A DNA stretch of 64,000 bases from Sphingobacteriaceae bacterium (GTDB lineage: Bacteria > Bacteroidota > Bacteroidia > B-17B0 > Aurantibacillaceae), in contig NVQB01000001.1 in NCBI GenBank assembly GCA_002319075.1, positions 3,782,001 through 3,846,000 of the forward strand, given 5' to 3'. Of the stretch, positions 1 to 6,845 are shown piece by piece (position 1 is the first letter of the stretch; the number at the start of each line of letters is the position of its first letter). The notes under the pieces were generated by a model. That model ran no database searches and was not told the DNA's origin. It was given only the letters and a program-made list of their open reading frames with translations. Made by a program: the position numbers and the translations under genes.

Positions 1-237
1 TCCGTTTTTAAAACTAAAATAACTCGCCACAGGCAGAAGCACGAGGCTACCCATAAAACTTGTAAAAAAATAAGGATTTAAAATGGCCCGGTTTATGGAT
101 TGAAAAGCCTGCAGGTATTCCTTATCCTGTAAGTTTCCCAAACCAGTAATAACAGAACAATCATAGCCATAAAATAATCCAGCCACTAGTCCGGTTAAAA
201 GGATGGCAAAAATTAGCAGAGTAGTTGAAAGAGTCAT
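1..237 (-). CDS. DUF1772-like membrane protein, C-terminus cut off
   Basis: The first 79 codons of a minus-strand gene that runs off the left edge of the window. The start is the ATG whose complement is at 235-237. The protein opens with a hydrophobic helix (residues 3-22), followed by a Y-G-Y-D segment, an A-F-Q-S-I-N-R motif near residues 43-49 and a second helix (about 56-75). This layout and the Q-x-x-N-R segment match DUF1772 (anthrone-oxygenase-like) integral membrane proteins of about 150-160 residues, so roughly half is present. It lies 66 bases downstream of the AraC-type regulator on the same strand and may be co-transcribed with it or be its target. The family call is by recall of the pattern; no substrate can be inferred. 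Confidence 0.7.
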   Translation of the reverse strand, partial: MTLSTTLLIFAILLTGLVAGLFYGYDCSVITGLGNLQDKEYLQAFQSINRAILNPYFFTSFMGSLVLLPVASYFSFKNG

Positions 238-303
238 AGTTTTTTTTATAACCCAAAATTAGAGACAGTCTTGTAAGTAAAATTGTACAAATCCGACAAA
301 AGA

Positions 304-1089
304 TTACTTTTCTTTCGGGGATTTAAATGCAGAGGGTTTTTTGCCGGTAAACTTTTTAAAGCTCCGTATAAAATGGGATTGATCTGCATAACCACCGTCA
401 AAAACAATCTCAGAAAGACTCGTAAAGGCCTTGTCTGAGAGTTGATTGAAAGACGATTGAAATTGTATGATGGTGGCAAACTGTTTGGGTGACAATCCAA
501 TGTATGCTAAAAAATGTCTTTGTAAGGTTCTTTCTGTAGTATGAAGATTATTACACAAAGACTTTATGGTAATTTTCCCCTGGCTGTTTAAAATAAGATT
601 TACGGCCAGTTGAATTTTCTGTTGTGTATGATCAAGGCTTTCTATTATCCGTGCAGAAAGGAATGCGGCGATCTGGTTTTTTTGTTCCTCGGAATCGGTT
701 GTCGCCGCTAATTTTTTTGCAATAGCATTTACTTGGCTACTCACCTGGCTCAAATCATAACACTCATCATTTAATTCTTTTGGATTTACTCCAAACAAAA
801 TTTTTACAGCGAACGGATATAATTGAAAAATAATAAGTTTGTAGGACCCTTCAATTTCTATTTCAATAGGATGAACCGTTTGACCGTAAATAAAAAAATC
901 ACTGAGCTTTTTATTTTTCGGAAAAAGACAGGCCCCCTTTTTCGTTTTTAAGAAAACAATTCCTGGGTAGCCATCTGCAAAGAAAGGCAGGAGTGTTTTT
1001 TTAGTTTGCAGAACCTGCTCTTCCAGCACAATAACATCCTTTACATAAAGGTCAAGATGGTGTGTTTTAATAAAACTTTGTATCCCCAT
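304..1089 (-). CDS. AraC-family transcriptional regulator
   Basis: A 261-residue DNA-binding regulator. The C-terminal hundred residues (about 158-258) form the two helix-turn-helix motifs of the AraC/XylS family: a first helix pair around I-K-S-L-C-N-N-L-H-T-T-E-R-T-L-Q-R-H-F and a second around L-S-E-I-V-F-D-G-G-Y-A-D-Q-S-H-F-I-R-S-F-K-K, followed by the typical G-K-K-P-S-A-F end. The N-terminal half has the beta-rich pattern of DUF6597-type sensor domains (P-F-F-A-D-G-Y-P-G-I near the start), so the ligand is unknown. The only neighbour in the same direction is the truncated DUF1772 membrane protein immediately downstream, a plausible target. Length is normal for the family. Confidence 0.88.
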   Translation of the reverse strand: MGIQSFIKTHHLDLYVKDVIVLEEQVLQTKKTLLPFFADGYPGIVFLKTKKGACLFPKNKKLSDFFIYGQTVHPIEIEIEGSYKLIIFQLYPFAVKILFGVNPKELNDECYDLSQVSSQVNAIAKKLAATTDSEEQKNQIAAFLSARIIESLDHTQQKIQLAVNLILNSQGKITIKSLCNNLHTTERTLQRHFLAYIGLSPKQFATIIQFQSSFNQLSDKAFTSLSEIVFDGGYADQSHFIRSFKKFTGKKPSAFKSPKEK

Positions 1090-1216
1090 AATTTAAAGGA
1101 AGTAATACTTCAAGGTAGAAAGTTAAAAGTAATTTGAAAAGAATCGTTGTCTGATGGAAATTATTTTATGCGCTTACAAAAGTTTTGCAGCATCTGAAAA
1201 TCTGTTAGAGATTTTT

Positions 1217-1774
1217 TTACACTAGTGAGGATGCATATTTTAAAGAAGATGTTTCCTTAGGTCTCTTATTGAAAGTCCTTCCAAGGTGGTCTTCAATTTT
1301 TTTAACGACCTCGTCCGTTTCCTGTGAAGAAGCATTTTTTCCAAACCTGAAAATTTTGTTCTCTGTTTCTAGCTCAATGCATGCGTTTTTCACAAGAATA
1401 ATCGGTTCTTTTTTTGGATTCTCGATAATTTTAGAATCTTTAATTTCTAAAAACCCTATAGTGTAAACATCACGCAATAAGAACTCATGCTTAACTTCAT
1501 TAAAAAAACTCTTATGCACAATGGTGATCTTGCTATAACTGACAATGATCTTTTCGGTAAAAAGAAATTTTTCGAAATACCGCTTTGAAACGAAAAGTGC
1601 GGCGAAAAAAAATGCGGAGATTAAAAGGCCAACAAGTAGAGTACTAGTAGAAAAAGTGATCGCAAGATACATGAGAGCGGAAACAGTACTAAAAAGGAGT
1701 AACAACTGAAGAATAAAACCAAATTTAAAAACAGGTTTTATCCTGGCTTGAAGTGTTATCGCGAGTGTGGCCAT
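1217..1774 (-). CDS. Membrane protein with two N-terminal helices and a PH-like C-terminal domain
   Basis: A 185-residue protein not assignable to a named family. Two closely spaced hydrophobic helices (about residues 16-38 and 42-62) are followed by a charged beta-rich region (about 72-165) with alternating strands, such as K-I-I-V-S-Y-S-K-I-T-I-V-H-K and I-E-L-E-T-E-N-K-I-F-R-F-G. That resembles bacterial PH-like (YdbT/YcxB-type) domains that follow a membrane hairpin. The C-terminus is basic. It stands alone between the AraC regulator and the next membrane protein, with about 130-160 bases on either side. Function unknown; the PH-like idea is structural inference only. Confidence 0.6.
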   Translation of the reverse strand: MATLAITLQARIKPVFKFGFILQLLLLFSTVSALMYLAITFSTSTLLVGLLISAFFFAALFVSKRYFEKFLFTEKIIVSYSKITIVHKSFFNEVKHEFLLRDVYTIGFLEIKDSKIIENPKKEPIILVKNACIELETENKIFRFGKNASSQETDEVVKKIEDHLGRTFNKRPKETSSLKYASSLV

Positions 1775-1933
1775 GCTTAGTAGGGGCTAACTATGGGTTT
1801 GGGTACTGTTTAAGAGGCTTGAAGGTAGAAAACGCTTTTAGTAAAAGCAAATACAAGTACAATTTATTTTCCTAAAAGGAATTAGTTTTAGAACTTAATT
1901 AAATTTTACAAATGAAACGTTAGTTTTAATAAA

Positions 1934-3064
1934 CTACCAAAACCATTTTTTAGCCAGGATATTTCTTTTTTTATAGTGCAGCTCAAGTGTGTCGTTATTT
2001 TGTATTCCTTTTATATGGAGGATTTCACGGTTTAACTTATAAGTGCCTTTTAAAACGGATAGACTATCAATGATGTCTTTTTCATCGCCGGCTCCACCTT
2101 TGTTGATGTAAATAGTTAGTGAATCGTTTTTGGGACTAAGTCCCACTATAAAGGCATCGGTTTTGTCGTTGAATCTTCTTAAAACATTCCACCTGCTTTG
2201 TTTCTCAATATAAAGATCTTTGTAATAAACACTGTCGTTTGAGGGCTTGTGAATGACACCATTTTTCCTCATTTTTTCAAGTGTGTAAACACCAACAAGA
2301 CCGGCATATTTGCGTTGGTATTCTGTTTTGAAAAAGTTTTGTTTTACATTGACTAAGAGAATTAAAACGGCTAAAACAATCACCGACCATTTTGATGTTT
2401 TAATTATCACCCTGGTGTTAGAACTTAACTGAATGCCTGGTGAAAAATTGAGTGACCTGAAAAATTGCAGGATACGTTCTTTCTGACTGTAAACCAGGTA
2501 AGCGTTGCACGCTAGCAAAACTGTAGCGGCAGGAAAAGTAACTCCTCCAATTTTAAAAAATAAATTGAGAATAAAAACCTGTGCAGTAACCGGAAGTAAT
2601 ATAAGCGAGGCCAGGTAATAGGTTCTTCTGTGAAGAAGTAATACGCCTGGTATAAATTCCATGATGCCTGCAAAAAGTTCTTGCCACTTGTTTTTTCCAA
2701 AATAATACCAGGCTAGTTCAAACTCAGAAACGTCAGTTAATCTGGAGTCCAAAGCAAATAACTGGTAATCAAAAAAAGTACCAAAGAGCTTGGGAATTCC
2801 GTAAAAGATCATAAAGAGTCCAAGGATATTTCTTTGTGTTCCAATATTTAGGTAGTCAATTTCTGATGTTTTATTTTTTTTCCGGAGACTTCTGACAACG
2901 AAAAAACAAAGACAGAATGTCCCGGTTAATATACTTGCGAAAGCAGACAATAGAACTAATTCGTCGTCGAAACCAGCTGAGGCAAAGGTGAGAAATGCCA
3001 GCAACAAAGTAATAGCAAAAAAGCTGATGACAGCTCCGAGGTTTTGTTCCTTTTTGTTTAACAT
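1934..3064 (-). CDS. DoxX-like multi-pass membrane protein
   Basis: About 376 residues from the ATG at 3064. The frame stays open for 32 more codons to an ATG at 3160, but the extra residues are not membrane-like, and the Met at 3064 starts just before the first hydrophobic helix, so the shorter form is preferred. Five to six helices follow, including a segment with Y-G-I-P-K-L-F-G and later E-L-F-A-G-I-M-E-F-I-P-G-V-L-L-L that recalls DoxX-like proteins (four helices with a conserved G-x-x-K near the first). After the last helix (about residue 235) there is a soluble C-terminal domain of about 130 residues with a predicted beta-rich pattern. This architecture is seen in unnamed Bacteroidota proteins. 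Role unknown. Confidence 0.6.
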   Translation of the reverse strand: MLNKKEQNLGAVISFFAITLLLAFLTFASAGFDDELVLLSAFASILTGTFCLCFFVVRSLRKKNKTSEIDYLNIGTQRNILGLFMIFYGIPKLFGTFFDYQLFALDSRLTDVSEFELAWYYFGKNKWQELFAGIMEFIPGVLLLHRRTYYLASLILLPVTAQVFILNLFFKIGGVTFPAATVLLACNAYLVYSQKERILQFFRSLNFSPGIQLSSNTRVIIKTSKWSVIVLAVLILLVNVKQNFFKTEYQRKYAGLVGVYTLEKMRKNGVIHKPSNDSVYYKDLYIEKQSRWNVLRRFNDKTDAFIVGLSPKNDSLTIYINKGGAGDEKDIIDSLSVLKGTYKLNREILHIKGIQNNDTLELHYKKRNILAKKWFW

Positions 3065-3240
3065 CGTTTTGGTGTTTAATGAATGATGAGAAAGGGACTT
3101 GCTTAATTTGTGTAAAGCCTGATCAAGATAGTATTTACCGACAGAAATACAAAATCGCATTGTGTTAAGGGATTTTTAAAACACATGCTAAAAATAAAAA
3201 GATCTCTGCACGTCAGACCAACATTAGCGCAAGTAGCAAT

Positions 3241-3336
3241 TTACCGGTAGATCTGTTTAAGGTTTTCTACAGCTATTTTAACTGCTTTATTTATTTCCCC
3301 CTTCACCAAAATAATTTCCCCCTTAAGATTTCCAGA
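3241..3336 (-). other. Open in-frame extension after the VOC lipoprotein stop codon
   Basis: Directly after the TGA stop of the VOC lipoprotein the same frame reads a further 31 sense codons and then TAA. The extension is rich in Lys, Glu, Ile and Val and contains two G-E-I segments (K-G-E-I-I-L-V and V-K-G-E-I-N-K-A-V), encoded by two direct copies of AAGGGGGAAAT. It may be chance, a decayed tail of a longer ancestral gene, or a readthrough product. It contains no ATG; a GTG could start a 21-residue peptide. Confidence 0.25.
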
Positions 3337-3939
3337 TCATTTAAGTTCTGAGAGTATTAATTTTTTTTGTTTAAATGTATTTGTCATTGCCTTTTCTCTC
3401 ACATTAGGATCACTGCTATTAATAAGGTTGAAATATTCTACTGGAACAACCTGCCACGATAAACCATATTTGTCTTTACACCACCCACAAGAACCTTCCT
3501 CTCCACCGTTTGCGGTCAAAGCATCCCAATAATAATCTACTTCTGCCTGGTCTTTACAATTAACAACAAACGAGATGGCTTCACTAAATTTGAACAATGG
3601 ACCTGCAGCCAAAATACTGAATTCTATACCGGCAATTTCTATATTCGCCGTTTCAAATGTCTGCCCTCCTGCCTCTGGGGGATTCTTAAATTGGTGATAG
3701 TCTTTCAGTTTGCCATCTTTGAAAATAGAAAGGTAATAATCTGTTACTGCTTTTGCATCTTTGTCTACCCAAAGACAAGGAGTTATTTTTTGCGGGATTA
3801 TATCAGTCTTTTTTTCTAAAGTTGGGTTGGAAACTGTATCCATGTTATTTTTTTGGTGGGAATTCTGCAGAGAATCTCCACAACCCATTAGAATCAATAC
3901 CACTAGCGCGGTCGAAAAATTAAGTTTACACTTTTTCAT
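3337..3939 (-). CDS. Lipoprotein with a PhnB-like VOC (glyoxalase-fold) domain
   Basis: 200 residues. The N-terminus is a lipoprotein signal: basic start, hydrophobic core and lipobox L-M-G-C with the modified Cys at about residue 20, then a 30-residue polar linker. From about residue 48 (K-I-T-P-C-L-W-V-D) to the end it matches the PhnB / 3-demethylubiquinone methyltransferase-like branch of the vicinal oxygen chelate fold: A-x-x-Y-Y-x-x-I-F near 65-73, the G-G-Q motif, S-F-V-V-N-C, and the G-x-C-G-W-C-K-D-K-Y-G-L-S-W-Q-V-V-P signature. Members are normally cytoplasmic, so export as a lipoprotein is odd. The frame continues open for 31 codons after its TGA stop. First gene of a row of small same-strand genes with palindromic spacers. 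Confidence 0.8.
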   Translation of the reverse strand: MKKCKLNFSTALVVLILMGCGDSLQNSHQKNNMDTVSNPTLEKKTDIIPQKITPCLWVDKDAKAVTDYYLSIFKDGKLKDYHQFKNPPEAGGQTFETANIEIAGIEFSILAAGPLFKFSEAISFVVNCKDQAEVDYYWDALTANGGEEGSCGWCKDKYGLSWQVVPVEYFNLINSSDPNVREKAMTNTFKQKKLILSELK

Positions 3940-4121
3940 GGCGTTATTTATTTAATGATTTGTAGTACCTAAGGGCGGCTGTGAAAAAATACATTTATCA
4001 CAATTTTGCACATAATGCTTTACGTAAAAATAGGAAAATAAATAAAATTGATAGGAGTTTACAAAGAAATTTCGTCAAGTGCATGATTGCGAAAAACTTC
4101 AAAATTTATGGGACAAAAAAT

Positions 4122-4724
4122 CTATCTTTTTGTTTTTTTATTTTTTCGAATCGAACTTTTCACAAACTTGCCCACCTGTTTTCCAGCAACTGCAAAAGTA
4201 TCACCAATACGAAGACCGCCGGTAGGATCGGCTACAACCCCTTCACCCCTCATATTCCGGAAGAATAGTTTTGCCAGTATTTTATTTGGTTCTGCAATCC
4301 TGATCAAATACACTTCACCACTAAGAAATGCACTGGGAGTTTCGTCATCTGTATCGAAACCAGCATGCAGCTTCGTTGGACGCACTATAAAGCAATAGTA
4401 TGTTGCTAAAGAATCCAGTTCGGTATATTTATAGAAGAGCGTTTTAAATCTTCTTTCAAACCAAAATGTTCTTTTTTCAGTCCAGTTCGCTTCCCATTTT
4501 GCACCGCCGCCTTTTTTGTTTTCCTCAAACCTTTGTTTCATCTTCGCTACAAATTCGTTTTCATTGCCGTAACCAGCAACTTTAAGACTATCAAAATCTA
4601 TTTTAACCGCGATGCTTGTCTGATCGCTAAGGCTATTGAAATCGCCGTATACAAGGCCAACGTTTTTTTGCGCATGACTGAGCGTACAGAGGAATGACAC
4701 TACAAGAACTAGAAATTTTTTCAT
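4122..4724 (-). CDS. Secreted protein of unknown function
   Basis: 200 residues with a clear type I signal peptide (M-K-K then a hydrophobic stretch ending S-H-A-Q, cleavage expected after about residue 18). The mature part is a mixed alpha/beta protein rich in charged residues, with several aromatic clusters (T-F-W-F-E-R-R-F, Y-Y-C-F-I-V-R-P) and a strongly basic C-terminus (R-K-N-K-K-T-K-R). No family was recognised. It lies in the row of small minus-strand genes between 3.3 and 6.8 kb; all neighbours have similar short lengths and separate spacers, so it is probably transcribed alone. Localisation to periplasm or outside is inferred from the signal peptide. Confidence 0.6.
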   Translation of the reverse strand: MKKFLVLVVSFLCTLSHAQKNVGLVYGDFNSLSDQTSIAVKIDFDSLKVAGYGNENEFVAKMKQRFEENKKGGGAKWEANWTEKRTFWFERRFKTLFYKYTELDSLATYYCFIVRPTKLHAGFDTDDETPSAFLSGEVYLIRIAEPNKILAKLFFRNMRGEGVVADPTGGLRIGDTFAVAGKQVGKFVKSSIRKNKKTKR

Positions 4725-4842
4725 TTTGTATTTGGGTAATATTAAGGATATGAAAATACTAAATCTTTGTTGGATGTATACCGTTTTTTTTAAATCGTTT
4801 ATTGCATTTTCTTTTTATGGGTTCCTGCTATGTTATGCAGTT

Positions 4843-5265
4843 TCATTTATGCCAGCATCTAAGCAAATAAGTTTTTTCTTTTATATGGGTAAGCTTTAAT
4901 TCTAAAAAATTTTTTTCTGGTTTGTATGTCATTTGGTATTTAAAGTTCATAAAGTAAGGAATAGTCGAACTTGTTGGAGTGAATGAATTACTAATAAGAG
5001 TCAATGTGTCTAGCGTAATCTGCCATCTGTAATTTTCTGTTCTGTTATTTGGAAATTTTAGAACTGCCGTATTATTATTGTTGAAATTTATTATCGGACA
5101 AGCATTACAAAGCAATCCATATCTGCTATTAATAGTCCATTCGCCAATTAAACCAGTTGTATGATTGTCGGAGGTTAGCGTTTTGTTTTCTGAGGTTTGA
5201 TTTTTTGAGCCGCAAGCCACTAAAATAAAAATTATCAGAAGTCCGTATAGTATTTTGCTCCACAT
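4843..5265 (-). CDS. Small lipoprotein, lipocalin-like character
   Basis: 140 residues with a lipoprotein signal (hydrophobic core then L-V-A-C-G, Cys at about residue 18) and a Ser/Thr/Asn-rich linker. The body begins G-L-I-G-E-W-T-I-N-S and alternates short strands (T-A-V-L-K-F, Y-R-W-Q-I-T-L-D-T-L-T-L-I), which is the pattern of small lipocalin-like or META-like lipoproteins common in Bacteroidota (G-x-W start, W-Q-I strand). Two Cys pairs (C-N-A-C and a C near the C-terminus) may form disulfides. The spacer toward the upstream gene holds a long-range inverted repeat (arms 5313-5320 and 5420-5427). The lipocalin idea is inference. Confidence 0.55.
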   Translation of the reverse strand: MWSKILYGLLIIFILVACGSKNQTSENKTLTSDNHTTGLIGEWTINSRYGLLCNACPIINFNNNNTAVLKFPNNRTENYRWQITLDTLTLISNSFTPTSSTIPYFMNFKYQMTYKPEKNFLELKLTHIKEKTYLLRCWHK

Positions 5266-5312
5266 TTTATTGACTATCGAAATGTTTTGTTTAAAAGAAG
5301 GCCTCCAGCACT

Positions 5313-5427
5313 TGCCGCTAAAGGCAGACTGTAAAAAAGTATGTTTGTTCCCAATTTGTCGTTATCTTATTTGATATAAAAATAGAAAATTAAGCGAAGT
5401 CTCCGTTTTGGTTTGACTATAGCGGCA
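5313..5427. repeat. Long-range inverted repeat in spacer (attC-like layout)
   Basis: Arms TGCCGCTA at 5313-5320 and TAGCGGCA at 5420-5427 are perfectly complementary, and the match extends to 10 of 11 when the next bases are included. They span about 115 bases and sit just after the stop of one small gene and before the start of the next. The span and position fit an integron attC site, but the core GTTRRRY triplets typical of attC are not visible. Confidence 0.4.
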
Positions 5428-5434
5428 GTAGTAT

Positions 5435-5899
5435 TTATTTGTCAGTGGTACAATCATTCTTATACCAAAAACTTACCGGACAGATCTCATTGCAATGTCG
5501 TACAATGTTAATATACTTTAGTCTGCCTTTACTGTCAAAACTGAAGTCAATGTTACGGTAGCAATCTTTTGGTCCGAAAGTTATTCTAGAACTGTAAATT
5601 GTCGTCTCTTCAATTCGTCTGTAAATTTGAACTAGGTCCTTTTCGCTCTTAATGTTGGCCGTTTTCGAAATACTGTCCATAAGAATCCATGTATCACCTC
5701 CTACAGAAAAATAGAGTGAATCGGGCTTTAAATTTTTTGGTAAATCAAGTTTTTGACTACAAGTCTTTAACCAGTAATATGTTTCTTCGGTCGCAGTTTT
5801 CCTCACTTCAATTGGTGGAGGATCATATCTGTCAAATGCGTTAAGTTGAGCGAAAGTGGATTCACTTAACACAAAAAAAAGTAAAGTCAGTCGAATCAT
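5435..5899 (-). CDS. Small secreted protein of unknown function
   Basis: 154 residues with a short signal peptide (hydrophobic from residue 3, ending S-T-F-A-Q). The mature protein contains a Tyr-rich start (Y-D-P-P-P-I-E-V) and four Cys residues, two of them late (C-N-E-I-C), which suggests disulfide bonding and an extracytoplasmic location. The segment L-Y-F-S-V-G-G-D-T-W-I-L-M-D-S-I-S resembles strands of small beta-sandwich proteins, but no family could be named. It is one of the short same-strand genes that each have their own palindrome-bearing spacer; the 186-base stretch upstream separates it from the antitoxin gene. Confidence 0.55.
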   Translation of the reverse strand: MIRLTLLFFVLSESTFAQLNAFDRYDPPPIEVRKTATEETYYWLKTCSQKLDLPKNLKPDSLYFSVGGDTWILMDSISKTANIKSEKDLVQIYRRIEETTIYSSRITFGPKDCYRNIDFSFDSKGRLKYINIVRHCNEICPVSFWYKNDCTTDK

Positions 5900-6066
5900 A
5901 ATGTTACTGCTAACTTATGGCCTTGTGCTAATTTTTTACTGTCACAAGTTCGGGTGTCGGCCGTAAAGCTAAAATAATACAACAAACCGAAATACGCAAT
6001 GGCAAAAAATATAAAAACGCGAAGCGGCAAAACTATGATCGCCTTTGCGCAACCGAATGTCTGTCC

Positions 6067-6091
6067 GCATAAGGCCTATTTGCTGTTATGC
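6067..6091. repeat. Inverted repeat overlapping the antitoxin stop codon
   Basis: GCATAA at 6067-6072 and TTATGC at 6086-6091 form a perfect six-base stem around a 13-base loop; the right arm contains the TAA stop of the HigA-like gene. It could act as a weak terminator or be part of a recombination-site-like spacer like the one at 5313-5427. No U-tract follows it in the minus direction. Confidence 0.35.
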
Positions 6092-6385
6092 AGCGTTGTG
6101 AACGTATTGCTTTATTGAGTTTAGGTCCTTTTGTTTATGTGTCTTTTCGTCTTCAATGTCAAAGTCGTCTTGGAGTCCAAGCCAGAATTTGGCAGAATTG
6201 CCAAAAAATTTTGAAAGTCTTAAAGCCGTGTCCGCAGTGATTCGCCTGTTACCTTTGACAATTTCTGAAATGCGGGTCTGTGGAATTGAGATTTCTTTTG
6301 AAAGTCTATAAGCGGTAATCTCAAGTGGAATCAAAAATTCTTCTAATAAGATTTCACCAGGGTGAATGTTTTTCAATTTCTTCAT
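6086..6385 (-). CDS. higA: HigA-family antitoxin (XRE helix-turn-helix)
   Basis: 99 residues. It opens M-K-K-L-K-N-I-H-P-G-E-I-L-L-E-E-F-L, the standard start of HigA/VapI-type addiction antidotes, followed by the five-helix lambda-repressor fold; the recognition helix region is I-P-Q-T-R-I-S-E-I-V-K-G-N-R-R-I-T and the family end G-N-S-A-K-F-W-L-G-L-Q-D-D-F-D-I-E is present. Such antitoxins bind and neutralise the HigB ribonuclease and repress their own operon. The toxin gene lies directly upstream with an 11-base gap, the usual higBA order. A palindrome immediately upstream of the toxin start is the likely binding site. Confidence 0.92.
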   Translation of the reverse strand: MKKLKNIHPGEILLEEFLIPLEITAYRLSKEISIPQTRISEIVKGNRRITADTALRLSKFFGNSAKFWLGLQDDFDIEDEKTHKQKDLNSIKQYVHNAA

Positions 6386-6396
6386 TGTCTAGGGTT

Positions 6397-6678
6397 TTAA
6401 TGATAGTCTATTAGTTCAACGTTAAATGCATTGCCGTTTGTCCATTGAAAAATCAAGCGCCATTGATCGTTTACCCGAATCGAATAAAAGTCCTTGCGAT
6501 TGCCTTTGAGTTTTTCAAGTCTGTTCGAAGGTGGAATCATTAGATCCTTTATGTCGATAGAGTTATTGAGCATTCTTAACTTTCTTCGGATAGTTTCTTG
6601 AATGTCTTTCGAAAAACCTTTCACCCATTCACCGTCCCAGATTTTTTGGGTTGTCTTGTCGCCAAATGAAACAATCAT
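6397..6678 (-). CDS. higB: HigB-family mRNA interferase toxin
   Basis: 93 residues, normal for the RelE/HigB fold. It has the typical N-terminus (I-V-S-F-G-D-K-T-T-Q-K-I-W-D-G), a long helix with R-R-K-L-R-M-L-N, the P-P-S-N-R-L-E-K-L-K-G-N-R-K-D-F-Y-S-I-R-V-N-D-Q-W-R-L-I-F motif that carries the catalytic basic residues, and the end V-E-L-I-D-Y-H. Members cleave mRNA at the ribosome when the antitoxin is lost. Expression should come from the promoter at 6703-6733, and a palindrome lies 12 bases before the start codon. Nothing suggests inactivation. Confidence 0.92.
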   Translation of the reverse strand: MIVSFGDKTTQKIWDGEWVKGFSKDIQETIRRKLRMLNNSIDIKDLMIPPSNRLEKLKGNRKDFYSIRVNDQWRLIFQWTNGNAFNVELIDYH

Positions 6679-6689
6679 ACTACGTTTTT

Positions 6690-6702
6690 ACGTTACTAAC
6701 GT
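6690..6702. promoter_or_regulatory. Probable HigA operator palindrome
   Basis: ACGTTA-C-TAACGT, a perfect six-base inverted repeat with a one-base centre, placed between the minus-strand -7 box and the higB start codon, where an autorepressor would block transcription start. Assignment to HigA rests on position and on the known autoregulation of the family. Confidence 0.6.
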
Positions 6703-6733
6703 CAAAGGTAAGTATTTGTCGAGATGTTTGCAA
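6703..6733 (-). promoter_or_regulatory. Bacteroidota-type promoter for higBA
   Basis: Reading the minus strand: TTG (6733-6731), a 20-base spacer, then TACCTTTG (6710-6703), a perfect match to the Bacteroidota -7 consensus TAnnTTTG. Transcription should start about ten bases further, inside or next to the palindrome at 6690-6702, giving a short leader before the higB ATG at 6678. Confidence 0.7.
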
Positions 6734-6845
6734 ATTTAATTTTTGTGAGAAATTTGGGCCGGTTGTCCGTCTACACAATGCCGCATAACTACCAGCTTAC
6801 CACCACAAAGCCATTTGCTATCCTTGGTAATTAATTAAAAGAGCG

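Noticed and set aside
3981-4398. Two plus-strand ORFs opposite the secreted protein at 4122
   Set aside because: They overlap the better-supported minus-strand gene with a signal peptide; composition is atypical for protein.
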